Source of the DNA: an uncultured Sphingomonas sp.
GTDB taxonomy: Bacteria > Pseudomonadota > Alphaproteobacteria > Sphingomonadales > Sphingomonadaceae
Length of the DNA: 64,000 nucleotides
Direction: 5' to 3'
Assembly (NCBI RefSeq): GCF_936927845.1
Contig: NZ_CAKZHV010000067.1
Location: forward strand, 124,001-188,000
The notes below the pieces were generated by a model. That model was not told the origin of the DNA. It made no database searches and saw only the letters and a list, made by a program, of their open reading frames with translations. Both the position numbers and the translations under genes were made by a program. Shown in pieces: positions 34,976 to 44,932 of this stretch (position 1 is the stretch's first letter; every line of letters starts with the position of its first letter).

Positions 34976-37906
34976 TCAACGCCGCGTCTTGGCAGGCGTT
35001 GCGCGCGGGCTTGCTGCAGCCGCGGGCGGCGCGACCGGCGCGGGCGCGGCGGCGGAGGCCGAGGGCGCCACGATCGCGGCGGCGGGCATCAACTCGACCG
35101 GCAGGCCGACCGTGCCCAGTTGCGGCTGCACCTGCTTGGCGTCGCCCACCACCACCCAGACGAACTTGTTCGGGTCGATCGCCGCCTTGGTCGCGGCATT
35201 GACTTGGGGCAGCGTCAGCGCGCGGTATTTCTGCGTGATCGTGGCGTAATAATCGTCGGGCCGGCGGTACAGGTCGTTCGCCTGCATCGCGTTCAGCACG
35301 TCGTTCGACGTCTCGAAATCGCCCGACAGCGAGCGCGTCGCGCCGTTGATCGCGCGCTCGAACTCGGCCTGCGTCATCGGCTGCGCGCCGACATAGCCCA
35401 CAATGTCCTGCCGCATCGCCGCGATCGAGGGGCCGGTCTGGTTCGCCTGCACCGGCGCCTGCACCGAATAAGGCGCCGCCATCTCGTTGCGGCGGAAGCC
35501 GCCGAACGCGCCGTAGGACCAGTGCTTGGTTTCGCGCAGGTCCATGTTGATGCGCCCCAGGAAGCTGCCGCCGAGCGCGTCGTTGCCGACCTCGACCGGC
35601 AGCATGTCGTCCGTGCCCTTCAGCCCCGTCTGCGCACCCGCGACGATCAACGACTGCGGGCTGTCGGGCCGATCGATCAGCACGATCCGCGGCCGGGTCG
35701 CCTGATCCGCCGGCGGAAACACCTTCTGCCCGGCGGCACCGGTTGCACGCCAATCGCCGAAACGCTGCTCCATCACCTGGCGCACCTCCGCGAGCGGACG
35801 GTCGGACACGACGAAGATCTTCGCCTTGTCGGGCCGCAGCCACGTCTGCTGGAACGCGACCAGATCGGCGCGCGTCAGCGCCTGCACCGCCTGCGGATCG
35901 CCCGACCCTTGCGCCTTGGCATATGGCGAATTGGGCGCGATCAGCTTGGGCAGCACGCGGCGTGCAAGGCCGTCCGGGCTGGTCAGCTCCTGCTTGATCT
36001 GCGTCAGTTGCTGAGTCTTGACGCGGCCAAGCTCGCTTTCCGGGAAGGCGGGCGCGCGCGCCACGTCGGCCCAGATCTGCGACGCCGCCGCCAGATTGGC
36101 GCTCGGCACGCGCAGCGACAGCGTGGTGCGATCGGCCGAACTGCCGGTGCCGATCGACGCGCCCAGCCGCTCCTTCGCTTCCGCGAGCGCGACCGAGTCG
36201 AGCGTGCGCGTCCCTTCGTCGATCATCGCGAGCGTCAGCGCCTGCGTGCCGAGCTTGTCGGCAACGTCGGCCGCGACGCCGGCGTCGAAACTCAGCACCG
36301 CCTGCGTCATCGGCACGGTGCTGCGCTGCGCGTAGATCAGCTCGATCCCGTTCGACAGCTTGGCGCGCTCGACCTTGGGAAAGCTCAATCCCGCGACCTG
36401 ACCGACCGCGGGCAACGGCCCGCGCGTGCCCTTGGGCGCCTGCTCGGGGGCCGCCGCCACCTGCACCGCGGGCGGCACCTTGGCTTCGGCATAGGCGTCG
36501 CGCTTGCCCGGCACCACCGACACCGAATAGCTCGGCCGCGACAGCCACTGGTCCGCCGCCGCCTTCACGCTCGCGGGCGTCTGCGCCGCCAGCCGGGCGA
36601 GCTGTTTCTTGTAGTAACCCGGATCGTTCGAATAAAGCGCGCCCTCGGCCAGCGCGACCGCCTTGCCGCCGAACCCGCCAACCGATTCGAGCCCGCCGAT
36701 CCGGCGCGACACCGTCTGCGTCACGTAACGGTTGACCTCGTCCGCGCTCGGCCCGTTCTTCAGGAACTCGGCCAGGATCTCGTCCATCCGCCTGGACACG
36801 ACCGCCGGGTCCGCGCCGGGGCGCACCACCGCGGAGATGCTGAACGTGCCGACCTGCGCGAAGCTTTCGTTCTCCGCCGACACCTGCACGGCCAGCTTCT
36901 CGCGCTTGACCAGTTCGTTGTCGAGGCGCGAACTCTCCAGACCGCCGAGCACGCCCGCCGCCACGTCCAGCGCCTCCGCCGCGTCGTCGTTCAACCCCGG
37001 CACCGCCCAGGTCTTGACGATTAGCGTCGCCGCCACATTGTCCTTGATCACCTCGCTCGCCGGCCCCGGCAACGCCGTCGGGATCGCGGCGGCGGGCGCG
37101 ACGCTCTTGGGGCCTGCGGGGATCGCGCCGAAATACTTCTCCACCAATTGCTTGGCGGTCGCGACATCGACGTCGCCCGCCAGCACCAGCACCGCGTTGT
37201 TCGGCCCGTAATGGTCGTGGAACCAGTCCTTGACCGTGGTCAGCGTCGCCGCGTCCAGGTCCGCCATCGACCCGATCGTCTCATGCCCGTACGGGTGCGA
37301 CGCGGGGAACAGCCCTTCGTTCAACTTGTAGCGCAGCAGCCCGTAGGGCTGGTTGTCGCCCTGCCGCTTCTCGTTCTGCACCACGCCGCGCTGCTCGTCG
37401 AGCACGCCCTGCGTGATCGCCCCGGTCAGATAGCCCATGCGATCGGATTCGAGGAACAGCGCGCGGTCGAGCGCGGCGGTCGGCACCGTCTCGAAATAAT
37501 TGGTGCGATCGTAATAGGTCGTGCCGTTCGAGTCGGTCGCGCCGACCTGCTGCAACGGCTCGAAGAAGTCGCCCGGCGCATTCTCGCTGCCGTTGAACAT
37601 CAAATGCTCGAACAGGTGCGCGAACCCGGTCTTGCCCTTGGGTTCGTGCTTCGATCCGACGTCGTACCACACGCTGACCGCCACGACGGGCGCCTTGCGG
37701 TCGGTGTGGACGACGACGCGCAACCCGTTCTTCAGCGTGAACTGCTGGTACGGGATGTCGATGGCACTGACCAGCGACGACACGGGCGCCGCGGCAGGTG
37801 CCGCCGCCGTCGTCTGCGCCAGCACGGGCACCGTGAAACAGACAGAAGCGACGCTGGCGGCGAGGAACGACTTGAGCAAGGGTGGCACGCTCCGTGATGG
37901 TGTCAT
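34976..37906 (-). CDS. M16-family zinc peptidase, two-domain, secreted
   Basis: A 976-aa pitrilysin-like peptidase. A signal peptide at about 1-30 (LLKSFLAASVASVCFTVPVL) precedes the first M16 unit, which carries the inverted zinc motif HLFEH in GFAHLFEHLMFNG (near residue 100) and the downstream Glu in VVQNEKRQ. The second, inactive-looking unit begins around residue 500 (FPKVERAKLSNGIELIYAQR) and lacks HxxEH, as usual. The Ala/Pro-rich C-terminus may anchor or extend. Start at 37906; a longer frame is not homologous. Confidence 0.9.
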   Translation of the reverse strand: MTPSRSVPPLLKSFLAASVASVCFTVPVLAQTTAAAPAAAPVSSLVSAIDIPYQQFTLKNGLRVVVHTDRKAPVVAVSVWYDVGSKHEPKGKTGFAHLFEHLMFNGSENAPGDFFEPLQQVGATDSNGTTYYDRTNYFETVPTAALDRALFLESDRMGYLTGAITQGVLDEQRGVVQNEKRQGDNQPYGLLRYKLNEGLFPASHPYGHETIGSMADLDAATLTTVKDWFHDHYGPNNAVLVLAGDVDVATAKQLVEKYFGAIPAGPKSVAPAAAIPTALPGPASEVIKDNVAATLIVKTWAVPGLNDDAAEALDVAAGVLGGLESSRLDNELVKREKLAVQVSAENESFAQVGTFSISAVVRPGADPAVVSRRMDEILAEFLKNGPSADEVNRYVTQTVSRRIGGLESVGGFGGKAVALAEGALYSNDPGYYKKQLARLAAQTPASVKAAADQWLSRPSYSVSVVPGKRDAYAEAKVPPAVQVAAAPEQAPKGTRGPLPAVGQVAGLSFPKVERAKLSNGIELIYAQRSTVPMTQAVLSFDAGVAADVADKLGTQALTLAMIDEGTRTLDSVALAEAKERLGASIGTGSSADRTTLSLRVPSANLAAASQIWADVARAPAFPESELGRVKTQQLTQIKQELTSPDGLARRVLPKLIAPNSPYAKAQGSGDPQAVQALTRADLVAFQQTWLRPDKAKIFVVSDRPLAEVRQVMEQRFGDWRATGAAGQKVFPPADQATRPRIVLIDRPDSPQSLIVAGAQTGLKGTDDMLPVEVGNDALGGSFLGRINMDLRETKHWSYGAFGGFRRNEMAAPYSVQAPVQANQTGPSIAAMRQDIVGYVGAQPMTQAEFERAINGATRSLSGDFETSNDVLNAMQANDLYRRPDDYYATITQKYRALTLPQVNAATKAAIDPNKFVWVVVGDAKQVQPQLGTVGLPVELMPAAAIVAPSASAAAPAPVAPPAAAASPRATPAKTRR

Positions 37907-37984
37907 GCGCCACCATAGCGGCCGTCCGACGCGCGGCAATGGGCCACACGCGGCTTATTGTCACACCTGTCAGCAACAAGGACA

Positions 37985-38014
37985 TTGACTGCCAAGGCAA
38001 CCGTTGCCATAGCA
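37985..38014 (+). promoter_or_regulatory. Promoter with palindromic operator of the efflux operon
   Basis: TTGACT (37985-37990), 18-bp spacer, ATAGCA (38009-38014), a weak -10. Between them GGCAAC-C-GTTGCC (37996-38008) is a perfect 6-bp inverted repeat with a single-base centre, a size and place typical of a MarR operator. Transcription would start near the ATG at 38021, implying a leaderless message. Confidence 0.45.
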
Positions 38015-38020
38015 ATGGTC

Positions 38021-38470
38021 ATGAACGCTTACACGCGGGACACCTTCTTTCCCGACACCTCGATCGGCTATCTCGTGCGCGCGATCCATCAGCTCGGGTA
38101 CGCGCGGCTCGACGCGGCGTGCGCGGACGAGGGGCTGACCGGCATTCACTGGTCGGCGCTGATCGCGATCCATTTCGGCCAGACGACCTGCGCCGCGCTC
38201 GCGCGCGATCTCGCGCACGACAAGGGCGCGATGACGCGGATGATCGACGTGCTCGAGGCAAAGGGGCTGGTGCAGCGCGACCGCGACGACGCCGATCGCC
38301 GACTCGTCAATCTGTCGCTGACCGACGAGGGCCGCGCGGTCGCGATGCGCTGCCGCGACAAGGTGATCGACGTGTGGAACGCCGTGCTCGCCGATTGGAG
38401 CGCGGACGAGATCGCAACCTTTATCGCGCAACTGCAGAAGCTGCGCCGCACGCTGGAAGACGCCGCATGA
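38021..38470 (+). CDS. MarR-family transcriptional regulator
   Basis: A 149-aa winged-helix repressor. Helix 3/4 region TTCAALARDLAHDKGAMTRM (DNA recognition) then the wing VQRDRDDADRRLVNLSLTDE, characteristic of MarR. Start could be 38015 or 38021; there is no Shine-Dalgarno, in line with a leaderless message. It likely represses the downstream efflux operon, whose first gene overlaps its stop (ATGA), and itself through the palindrome upstream. The inducer is probably a lipophilic compound. Confidence 0.85.
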   Translation: MNAYTRDTFFPDTSIGYLVRAIHQLGYARLDAACADEGLTGIHWSALIAIHFGQTTCAALARDLAHDKGAMTRMIDVLEAKGLVQRDRDDADRRLVNLSLTDEGRAVAMRCRDKVIDVWNAVLADWSADEIATFIAQLQKLRRTLEDAA

Positions 38471-39906
38471 TCCGCCTTGCTACCATGCGCCGGCCCGGCA
38501 CGCGCGGGATCGCTGCCGCGCTGCTCGCCGCCACCGCGCTCGCCGCCTGCACGCCCCCCGACACGCGGCCGACGCTGACGCCCAAGGCGGCGAGCGACCT
38601 CGCGCTCACCGGCCCGTCGGTGCAACTCGCGCCCGATTTCTGGACGGTCGTCGGCGATCCCCAACTCGACCGGCTGATCGCCGACGCGCTGGCGGGCAAT
38701 CCGTCGCTCGACGTCGCCCTCGCACGCACGCGCCAGGCGCAGGCGGTGCTCGCGCGTCAGGGGTCGGAACGCGGTCCCAACGTCACCTTCGACGGACAGG
38801 TGCAGGGCTCGCGGCTGTCGGGCCGCTACACCATCCCGCCGCCCTTCGCGGGCACCGTGCGCGCGATCGGCACGGCGCAGGCCGGGCTCGACTGGAACCT
38901 CGACCTGTTCGGGCGGCAGAAGGCCGCGATCGCGCAGGCGGGCGCAACGCTACAGGCAGCTGAGTACGACATCGCCGCCGCCCGCCTGATGATCGCGGGT
39001 TCGGTGATGGGGAGCTACGCCGAGGTCGCGCGCGCCGAGCGTCAGGCCGCAATCGCGACGCGCACCATCGCCGCGCGCGAACAGAGCGTGCGGCTGATCG
39101 ACGCGCGCGTGCGCAACCGCCTCGCCAGCCGGCTCGACCAGCAGGCCGCCGGCACGCTCCTCGCGCAGGCGCGGCTCGTGCTCGTCCAGGCGCAGGCCGC
39201 GCGCGTGCTCGCGACCAACGCGCTCGCCGCACTCGCCGGCCGCGGCAGCGATTACGCCGCGCAGATCGGCCCGACGCACCTGCCCGCCGACGCCGCGCGG
39301 CCGATCCCGGCGCAGATCCCCGCCGACCTGCTCTCGCGCCGCGCCGACGTGGCCGCCGCGCGCGCGCGGGTCGAGGCGGCCTCGGCCGGGCGGCAGGTCG
39401 CGCGCCGCGCCTTCTACCCCAACGTTAACCTGACCGCGTTGGTCGGCTTGCAGGCGATCGGCTTCGGCAATTTCCTCGACCTCGATGCCGGCACCGCGGG
39501 CGGTGGGGCGGCGATCCACCTGCCCTTGTTCGATAACGGCCGGCTTCGTGCCGAGCTGGAGGGCGCGACCGCGCTAGTCGACGTCGCCACCGCGCAGTAC
39601 AACCAGTCGGTGATCGACGCCGCGCGCCAGGCCGCCGACGCGATCGCGCAGGTCCGCGCCGCCGACCTCGAACGCACGCGCCAGCAGCAGGTCGTGTCGG
39701 GCTTCGCCGAAACCGGCCGCCTGAACGCGATCCGCGTACGAAGCGGGCTCGATAGCCGGCTCGACCTGGTCGACAACGACGTGCGGCTGCTCGACGCTGA
39801 GCTCGCCGCCGCCAATCTTTCCATCGACGCGCTGCTCGCGCGCGCACAACTCGCCATCGCGCTCGGTGGCGGCTTCGATCCCGCTCAGGACGTGACCCCG
39901 CAATGA
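38467..39906 (+). CDS. Outer-membrane factor lipoprotein, NodT/OprM type
   Basis: Outer-membrane channel of a tripartite drug-efflux pump. The 479-aa protein has a lipoprotein signal ending at LLAATALAAC (lipobox), then paired outer membrane efflux domains with Ala/Gln-rich coiled-coil helices (ARTRQAQAVLARQGSERGP; RRADVAAARARVEAASAGR). The closing FIYPN-like element reads RRAFYPNVNLTA. Stop overlaps the EmrA-like start by four bases. Confidence 0.9.
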   Translation: MIRLATMRRPGTRGIAAALLAATALAACTPPDTRPTLTPKAASDLALTGPSVQLAPDFWTVVGDPQLDRLIADALAGNPSLDVALARTRQAQAVLARQGSERGPNVTFDGQVQGSRLSGRYTIPPPFAGTVRAIGTAQAGLDWNLDLFGRQKAAIAQAGATLQAAEYDIAAARLMIAGSVMGSYAEVARAERQAAIATRTIAAREQSVRLIDARVRNRLASRLDQQAAGTLLAQARLVLVQAQAARVLATNALAALAGRGSDYAAQIGPTHLPADAARPIPAQIPADLLSRRADVAAARARVEAASAGRQVARRAFYPNVNLTALVGLQAIGFGNFLDLDAGTAGGGAAIHLPLFDNGRLRAELEGATALVDVATAQYNQSVIDAARQAADAIAQVRAADLERTRQQQVVSGFAETGRLNAIRVRSGLDSRLDLVDNDVRLLDAELAAANLSIDALLARAQLAIALGGGFDPAQDVTPQ

Positions 39907-41063
39907 CCGATTCTGCGACCGACACCGCACTCGAAACACCCGCCGGCAAGCCGCGCGCGCGCCGCCGCGCCTTCGCGATCCTCGGCATCGTCGTCCTGGT
40001 CGCGCTGGTCGTCTGGGCAGTGTTCCACTTCCTGCTGGCGGCGCCAGAGGAGGAAACCGACGACGCTTATGTCGCGGGCGACGTGGTCGCGATCACCGCG
40101 CGCGATCCGGGCACGGTGCTCGCACTCCACGCCGACAACACGCAGTCGGTAAAGGCCGGGCAGCCGCTGATCGATCTCGACCCGCTCACCGCCGACGTCA
40201 ACGTCGCCGCCGCCGCCGCCGAGCTGGCGAAGGCAGTGCGCGCAACCCGCGCCGACATCACCCGCGTCGGGCAATCGGACGCGACGATCGTCCAGGCGCA
40301 GGCCGAACTCGCCCGCGCGCGCGATGATTATCAGCGCCGCCGCGGCGCTGCCGCGGAAGGCGCCGTCTCGGGTGAGGAACTCTCGCACGCCGCCGACGCG
40401 GTAAAGGTCGCCAGCGCCAATTTGCGCCTCGCGCAACAGCAGCGCGCGCAGGCGCAGAGCACCGTTCAGGGCACCGACGTCAACACCAACCCCGCCGTCC
40501 TTTCCGCGATCGCCGCCTATCGCCGCGCGGCGATCACGCGCAGCCACATGCATGTCGTCGCCCCCATCGACGGCGTCGTCGCACAACGCACGGTGCAGGT
40601 CGGGCAGCAGATCGCCGCCGGAACGCCGCTGATGGCGGTCGTCCCGCTCACCCGCGTGTGGGTCGACGCCAATTTCCGCGAAACGCAGTTAAAGGACCTG
40701 CGCATCGGGCAGCCGGTGCGCGTCACCGCCGACACCTACGGCGACGACATCGTGTTCCACGGCAAGGTCGCGGGCGTCGGCGCGGGCAGCGGCAACGCCT
40801 TCGCGCTTCTCCCGCCGCAGAACGCCAGCGGCAACTGGATTAAGATCGTGCAGCGCGTGCCGGTGCGGATCGCGCTCGACCCGCGCGAGCTCGCCGCCAA
40901 CCCCTTGCGCATCGGTCTGTCGGTAAAGACGGTGGTCGACACCGCCAGCAAGTCGGGCGCGCGCTTAGCCGCGGTCGCCGCCGCGCCCTACAAGGGTGAG
41001 GTGGCGGGCACCGACCCGCAGGTCGAGGCCAACATCCGCCAGATCATCGCCGCGAACCGGTAA
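39903..41063 (+). CDS. Membrane-fusion protein, HlyD/EmrA family
   Basis: Periplasmic adaptor of 386 aa that joins the inner-membrane pump to the channel. One N-terminal membrane helix (about 20-45) precedes the lipoyl half-motif DDAYVAGDVVAITARDPGTV, a long coiled coil with AAEL/RARDDYQRR, and the second half AITRSHMHVVAPIDGVVAQR. The beta-barrel part has WVDANFRETQLKDLRIGQPV. All are hallmarks of EmrA. Confidence 0.9.
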   Translation: MTDSATDTALETPAGKPRARRRAFAILGIVVLVALVVWAVFHFLLAAPEEETDDAYVAGDVVAITARDPGTVLALHADNTQSVKAGQPLIDLDPLTADVNVAAAAAELAKAVRATRADITRVGQSDATIVQAQAELARARDDYQRRRGAAAEGAVSGEELSHAADAVKVASANLRLAQQQRAQAQSTVQGTDVNTNPAVLSAIAAYRRAAITRSHMHVVAPIDGVVAQRTVQVGQQIAAGTPLMAVVPLTRVWVDANFRETQLKDLRIGQPVRVTADTYGDDIVFHGKVAGVGAGSGNAFALLPPQNASGNWIKIVQRVPVRIALDPRELAANPLRIGLSVKTVVDTASKSGARLAAVAAAPYKGEVAGTDPQVEANIRQIIAANR

Positions 41064-41072
41064 GCGCGCGCC

Positions 41073-42713
41073 GTGACCGAGCAGAGCGACGCCAGCAAGC
41101 TGGCACAGGCCGCGCCCGCGCAGGTGCAGGCGAATGCGCCGATCCGCCCCGCCGCCAACCCGGCGCGCGCGGCGGATGCGCCCGGCGGCCCGCCCGCCAT
41201 GGTCGGCGGGCAGCTCGCGCTGACCTCGTTCGCGCTCGCGCTCGGCACCTTCATGATGGTGCTCGATTCCACCATCGCCAACGTGTCCTTGCCGACGATC
41301 GCGGGCAACCTCGGCGTCAGCAGCGACAATTCCACCTGGGTGATCACCGCCTTTGCGGTGTCGAACGGCATCGCGGTGCCCTTGACCGGCTGGCTGATGC
41401 GCCGCTTCGGCGTGGTGCGCGTGTTCTGCACCGCGGTCGCCTTCTTCACGCTCGCCTCGTTCCTGTGCGGTATCGCCTGGAACCTGCCCTCGCTGATCCT
41501 GTTCCGCGTGCTCCAGGGCGCCACCGCCGGGCCGATCATGCCCGGCAGCCAGGCATTGCTGATCTCGATCTTCCCGCCACAGAAACGCGCCACCGCGCTC
41601 GGCATCTGGTCGATGACGACGCTGGTCGCGCCGATCATGGGGCCGATCCTCGGCGGCTACATTTCCGACAATTACCATTGGTCGTGGATCTTCCTGATCA
41701 ACGTACCCTTCGGCATCTTCGTCGCGTTCATCTGCTGGACCAACCTGAAATCGCGCGAAACGCCGACCTTCAAGCTGCCGATCGACGCGGTCGGGCTCGG
41801 CCTGCTCGTCCTCTGGGTCGGCGCGCTCCAGGTCATGCTCGACCTTGGCAAGAATGCCGACTGGTTCAACGACGACCTGATCGTCGTCCTTACCATCGTC
41901 GCCGCGGTCGGCTTCGTCGCCTGGGTGATCTGGGAGCTGACCGACGCCAACCCGACCGTCGACCTGTCGCTGTTCGCCAGGCGCAATTTCCTGATCGGCA
42001 ATCTCGCCTTCTCGCTCGGCTACGCCGTCTTCTTCGCCAACATCCTGATCCTGCCGCTCTGGCTCCAGACGCAGCTCGGCTATACCGCCACTTGGGCCGG
42101 CCTCGTCGCCGCACCCAGCGGGCTCGTCGCGGTGGTGCTGACCCCGTTCGTCGCGCGACTGTCGGGCAAGTTCGACGCGCGGCTGCTCGCCAGCGTCGCA
42201 TTCATCGGCTTCGCGATCAGCTATTACATGCGTTCGGGCTATACGACGACCGCGTCGTTCACCGACTTCATGTTGCCCTTGCTCGTTCAGGGCGTGTCGA
42301 TGAGCACCTTCTTCCTCTCCATGCTGACGATCGCGATCGACCGCATCCCGCCCGAGCGGCTGCCCTCGGCGACCGGCATCTCCAACTTCACCCGCATCGT
42401 CGCGGGCTCGTTCGCCGCCTCGATCATCACCACCGCCTGGGATCGGCGCGAGGCGCTTCACCAGACCCGCCTGACCGAGGCGGTCGGCAACAACATGCCC
42501 GTCCAGATGGCGACCGAGCAATTGATGCGGCTGGGGCTGACCGCGCAGCAGGCGGCGGCGGCGATCACGCGGCAGATGGTGGGGCAGGCATACCTGCTCG
42601 CCTCGACCGACCTGTTCCGCATCAGCGCGTACCTGTGCGCGGGTCTGCTCGTGATCGTCTGGTTCTGCCGCCGTCCGACCCCGCCCGAGGGCCACGTCGT
42701 CGCGGCCGATTAG
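41073..42713 (+). CDS. MFS drug-efflux pump, DHA2 family, EmrB/QacA type
   Basis: Proton-driven multidrug exporter of 546 aa with 14 predicted membrane helices. Motif A-like and C motifs are seen: DSTIANVSLPTIAGNLGVSS (motif D1), WLMRRFGVVRVF, and GPILGGYISDNYHWSWIFLI (motif C). GTG start at 41073 follows the EmrA-like stop by 9 bp. With its neighbours it makes an EmrAB-TolC-like system. The kynU gene begins 49 bp downstream on the same strand and may be read through. Confidence 0.9.
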   Translation: MTEQSDASKLAQAAPAQVQANAPIRPAANPARAADAPGGPPAMVGGQLALTSFALALGTFMMVLDSTIANVSLPTIAGNLGVSSDNSTWVITAFAVSNGIAVPLTGWLMRRFGVVRVFCTAVAFFTLASFLCGIAWNLPSLILFRVLQGATAGPIMPGSQALLISIFPPQKRATALGIWSMTTLVAPIMGPILGGYISDNYHWSWIFLINVPFGIFVAFICWTNLKSRETPTFKLPIDAVGLGLLVLWVGALQVMLDLGKNADWFNDDLIVVLTIVAAVGFVAWVIWELTDANPTVDLSLFARRNFLIGNLAFSLGYAVFFANILILPLWLQTQLGYTATWAGLVAAPSGLVAVVLTPFVARLSGKFDARLLASVAFIGFAISYYMRSGYTTTASFTDFMLPLLVQGVSMSTFFLSMLTIAIDRIPPERLPSATGISNFTRIVAGSFAASIITTAWDRREALHQTRLTEAVGNNMPVQMATEQLMRLGLTAQQAAAAITRQMVGQAYLLASTDLFRISAYLCAGLLVIVWFCRRPTPPEGHVVAAD

Positions 42714-42762
42714 GGTCACCGCCGACTAGGACTGGCCTCAAGCAGCCGCTACACTCACGCGC

Positions 42763-43968
42763 ATGACCGATTTCGCCGCCACGCGCGCGCTGTTCCACCT
42801 GCCCGAGGGCGTGATCTACCTCGACGGCAATTCGCTCGGCCCGCTGCCACTCGCCGCGGAAGCGCGCGTGGGACAGGTGCTGCGCGAGCAATGGGGCGAT
42901 CAGCTCATCCGCGCTTGGAACGACAGCGACTGGATGACGCTCCCCTCCCGCGTCGGCGACCGTATCGCTCGGCTGGTCGGCGCACCGCCTGCCAGCATCG
43001 TCACCGGTGACACCTTGTCGATCAAGGTATTCCAGGCGCTCGCCGCCGCGCTCGCGCTCGCGCCCGCCGACCGCCGCGTGGTGTTGAGCGACAGCGGCAA
43101 CTTCCCCAGCGACCTCTACATCGCCGACGGCCTGCTCGCGGCACTCGGCGGGCGCGAGCTGAAGGTCGTCGCGCCCGATGAGGTCGCGGACGCGATCGAC
43201 GAAACCGTCGCGGTCACCATGCTGACCGAGGTCGACTACCGAACCGGCCGCCTCCACGACATGGCCGCGCTAACGAAACGCGCGCACGCTGCCGGCGCGA
43301 TCACCGTGTGGGATCTGGCACACTCCGCCGGCGCGATCCCCGTCCACCTCGCCCTGGCCGACGCCGATTTCGCTGTGGGGTGCACCTACAAATATCTGAA
43401 CGGCGGTCCCGGCAGCCCCGCCTTCATCTACGTCGCCCCCCGCCACGCCGATGTGGCGCAGCCGATCCTGTCGGGCTGGCTCGGCCACGCCGAACCCTTC
43501 GCCTTCCACCGCACCTACCGCCCCGCCGCGGGCATCGAGCGGATGCGCGTCGGCACCCCGCCGATCGTCGCACTGTCGATCCTCGACGCCGCGCTCGACG
43601 CGTGGGACGACGTCGACTTGGGGAGCCTGCGCGCCGCCTCGATCCACCTCTCCGACACGTTCATCCGCGAGGTCGAGCGCCGCTGCCCCGAAGCAGACTG
43701 CGGCCTGGCCCTCGCCTCGCCGCGCGACCCCCACGCGCGCGGCAGCCAGGTGTCGTTTCGCCACGACCACGCTTATCCGGTGATGCAGGCGCTGATCGCG
43801 CGCGGCGTGATCGGCGACGTGCGCGCGCCCGACATCCTGCGCTTCGGTTTCACCCCGCTCTACCTCTCCGAGGCCGAGGTGGTGCAGGCCGCCACCATCC
43901 TCGCCGACGTGATCGACACCCGCGCCTATGAGGCGCCCGAATACCAGCGCCGCGCGGCCGTTACGTGA
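42763..43968 (+). CDS. kynU: Kynureninase
   Basis: PLP enzyme cleaving L-kynurenine to anthranilate and alanine in tryptophan catabolism. The 401-aa protein has VIYLDGNSLGPLP near the start, SDSGNFPSDLYIADGL, the PLP-phosphate and ring residues in TVWDLAHSAGAIPV and the Schiff-base Lys in GCTYKYLNGGPGSPAF (about residue 210). Normal length. Stop overlaps the next GTG start, so kynU-kynA are coupled. Confidence 0.94.
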   Translation: MTDFAATRALFHLPEGVIYLDGNSLGPLPLAAEARVGQVLREQWGDQLIRAWNDSDWMTLPSRVGDRIARLVGAPPASIVTGDTLSIKVFQALAAALALAPADRRVVLSDSGNFPSDLYIADGLLAALGGRELKVVAPDEVADAIDETVAVTMLTEVDYRTGRLHDMAALTKRAHAAGAITVWDLAHSAGAIPVHLALADADFAVGCTYKYLNGGPGSPAFIYVAPRHADVAQPILSGWLGHAEPFAFHRTYRPAAGIERMRVGTPPIVALSILDAALDAWDDVDLGSLRAASIHLSDTFIREVERRCPEADCGLALASPRDPHARGSQVSFRHDHAYPVMQALIARGVIGDVRAPDILRFGFTPLYLSEAEVVQAATILADVIDTRAYEAPEYQRRAAVT

Positions 43969-44804
43969 GCGACGACGCAGCCCCATCCCATGCCCCACCC
44001 CATGCGGGCGCCGAACTGAACTTCGCCGGTAAGATGGCCTATGCCGACTACCTCGCGCTCGACCGCGTGCTGGACGCGCAGCACCCGCGCTCGACCGCGC
44101 ACGACGAACTGCTGTTCATTATCCAGCACCAGACCAGCGAATTGTGGATGAAGCTCGCGGTCCACGAACTCACCAGCGCGCGCGACGCGATCCTCGCCCA
44201 AGAGCTGCCCCACGCGATCAAGATGCTCGCGCGTGTCAGCCGCATCCTCGAACAATTGAACGGCGCGTGGGACGTGCTGCGCACCATGACGCCCAGTGAA
44301 TACACGACCTTCCGCGATGCGCTCGGCCAGTCGTCCGGCTTCCAGTCGTGGCAGTATCGCGCGATCGAGTTCCTGTGCGGCAACCGCCACCACGCGATGC
44401 TCGGCCCCCATCGCCACCGTAGCCACACGCTCGCCGCGCTTGAGAACATCCTCGCTGCGCCCAGCATCTACGACGCCGCCTTGCTGCTGCTCCACCGCCA
44501 CGACCTGCTCGCCGACCCGACGCGCGACTGGCGTAGCGAACGCGCGACCGACCCGGCGGTGACGGACGCGTGGGCGACGATCTACCGCGACCCCGCGGCG
44601 CATTGGCCGCTCTACGAACTGGCCGAGAAGCTGGTCGACCTGGAGGATTATTTCCGCCGCTGGCGCTTCAACCACGTGACCACCGTGGAGCGCGTGATCG
44701 GCCTTAAGCGCGGCACCGGCGGCACCGCGGGCGTCGGTTATCTGCGCCGCATGCTCGAGGTCGAGCTGTTCCCCGAACTCTGGCAGGTCCGCACGCAGCT
44801 GTAA
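43965..44804 (+). CDS. kynA: Tryptophan 2,3-dioxygenase
   Basis: Haem enzyme opening the indole ring of L-tryptophan to N-formylkynurenine. The 279-aa sequence has YADYLALDRVLDAQ, DELLFIIQHQTSELWMKLAV (haem/substrate region), SSGFQSWQYRAIEFLCGNR and the C-terminal RRWRFNHVTTVERVIGLKRG with the axial His, then GTGGTAGVGYLRRMLEVELF. GTG start overlaps the kynU stop (GTGA). No kynurenine formamidase gene is adjacent. Confidence 0.94.
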   Translation: MSDDAAPSHAPPHAGAELNFAGKMAYADYLALDRVLDAQHPRSTAHDELLFIIQHQTSELWMKLAVHELTSARDAILAQELPHAIKMLARVSRILEQLNGAWDVLRTMTPSEYTTFRDALGQSSGFQSWQYRAIEFLCGNRHHAMLGPHRHRSHTLAALENILAAPSIYDAALLLLHRHDLLADPTRDWRSERATDPAVTDAWATIYRDPAAHWPLYELAEKLVDLEDYFRRWRFNHVTTVERVIGLKRGTGGTAGVGYLRRMLEVELFPELWQVRTQL

Positions 44805-44932
44805 CGATACAGGAATTTTGTGCGAATTAAGTCGCTTGATCAACATGGGCCGACAGGCGCAGCTTGCCGCTTCGGAGTTCGTCGACGGGCGGTTCCACGG
44901 CCGCGACACTTCCGAACAAGGAGAGATGTCAC

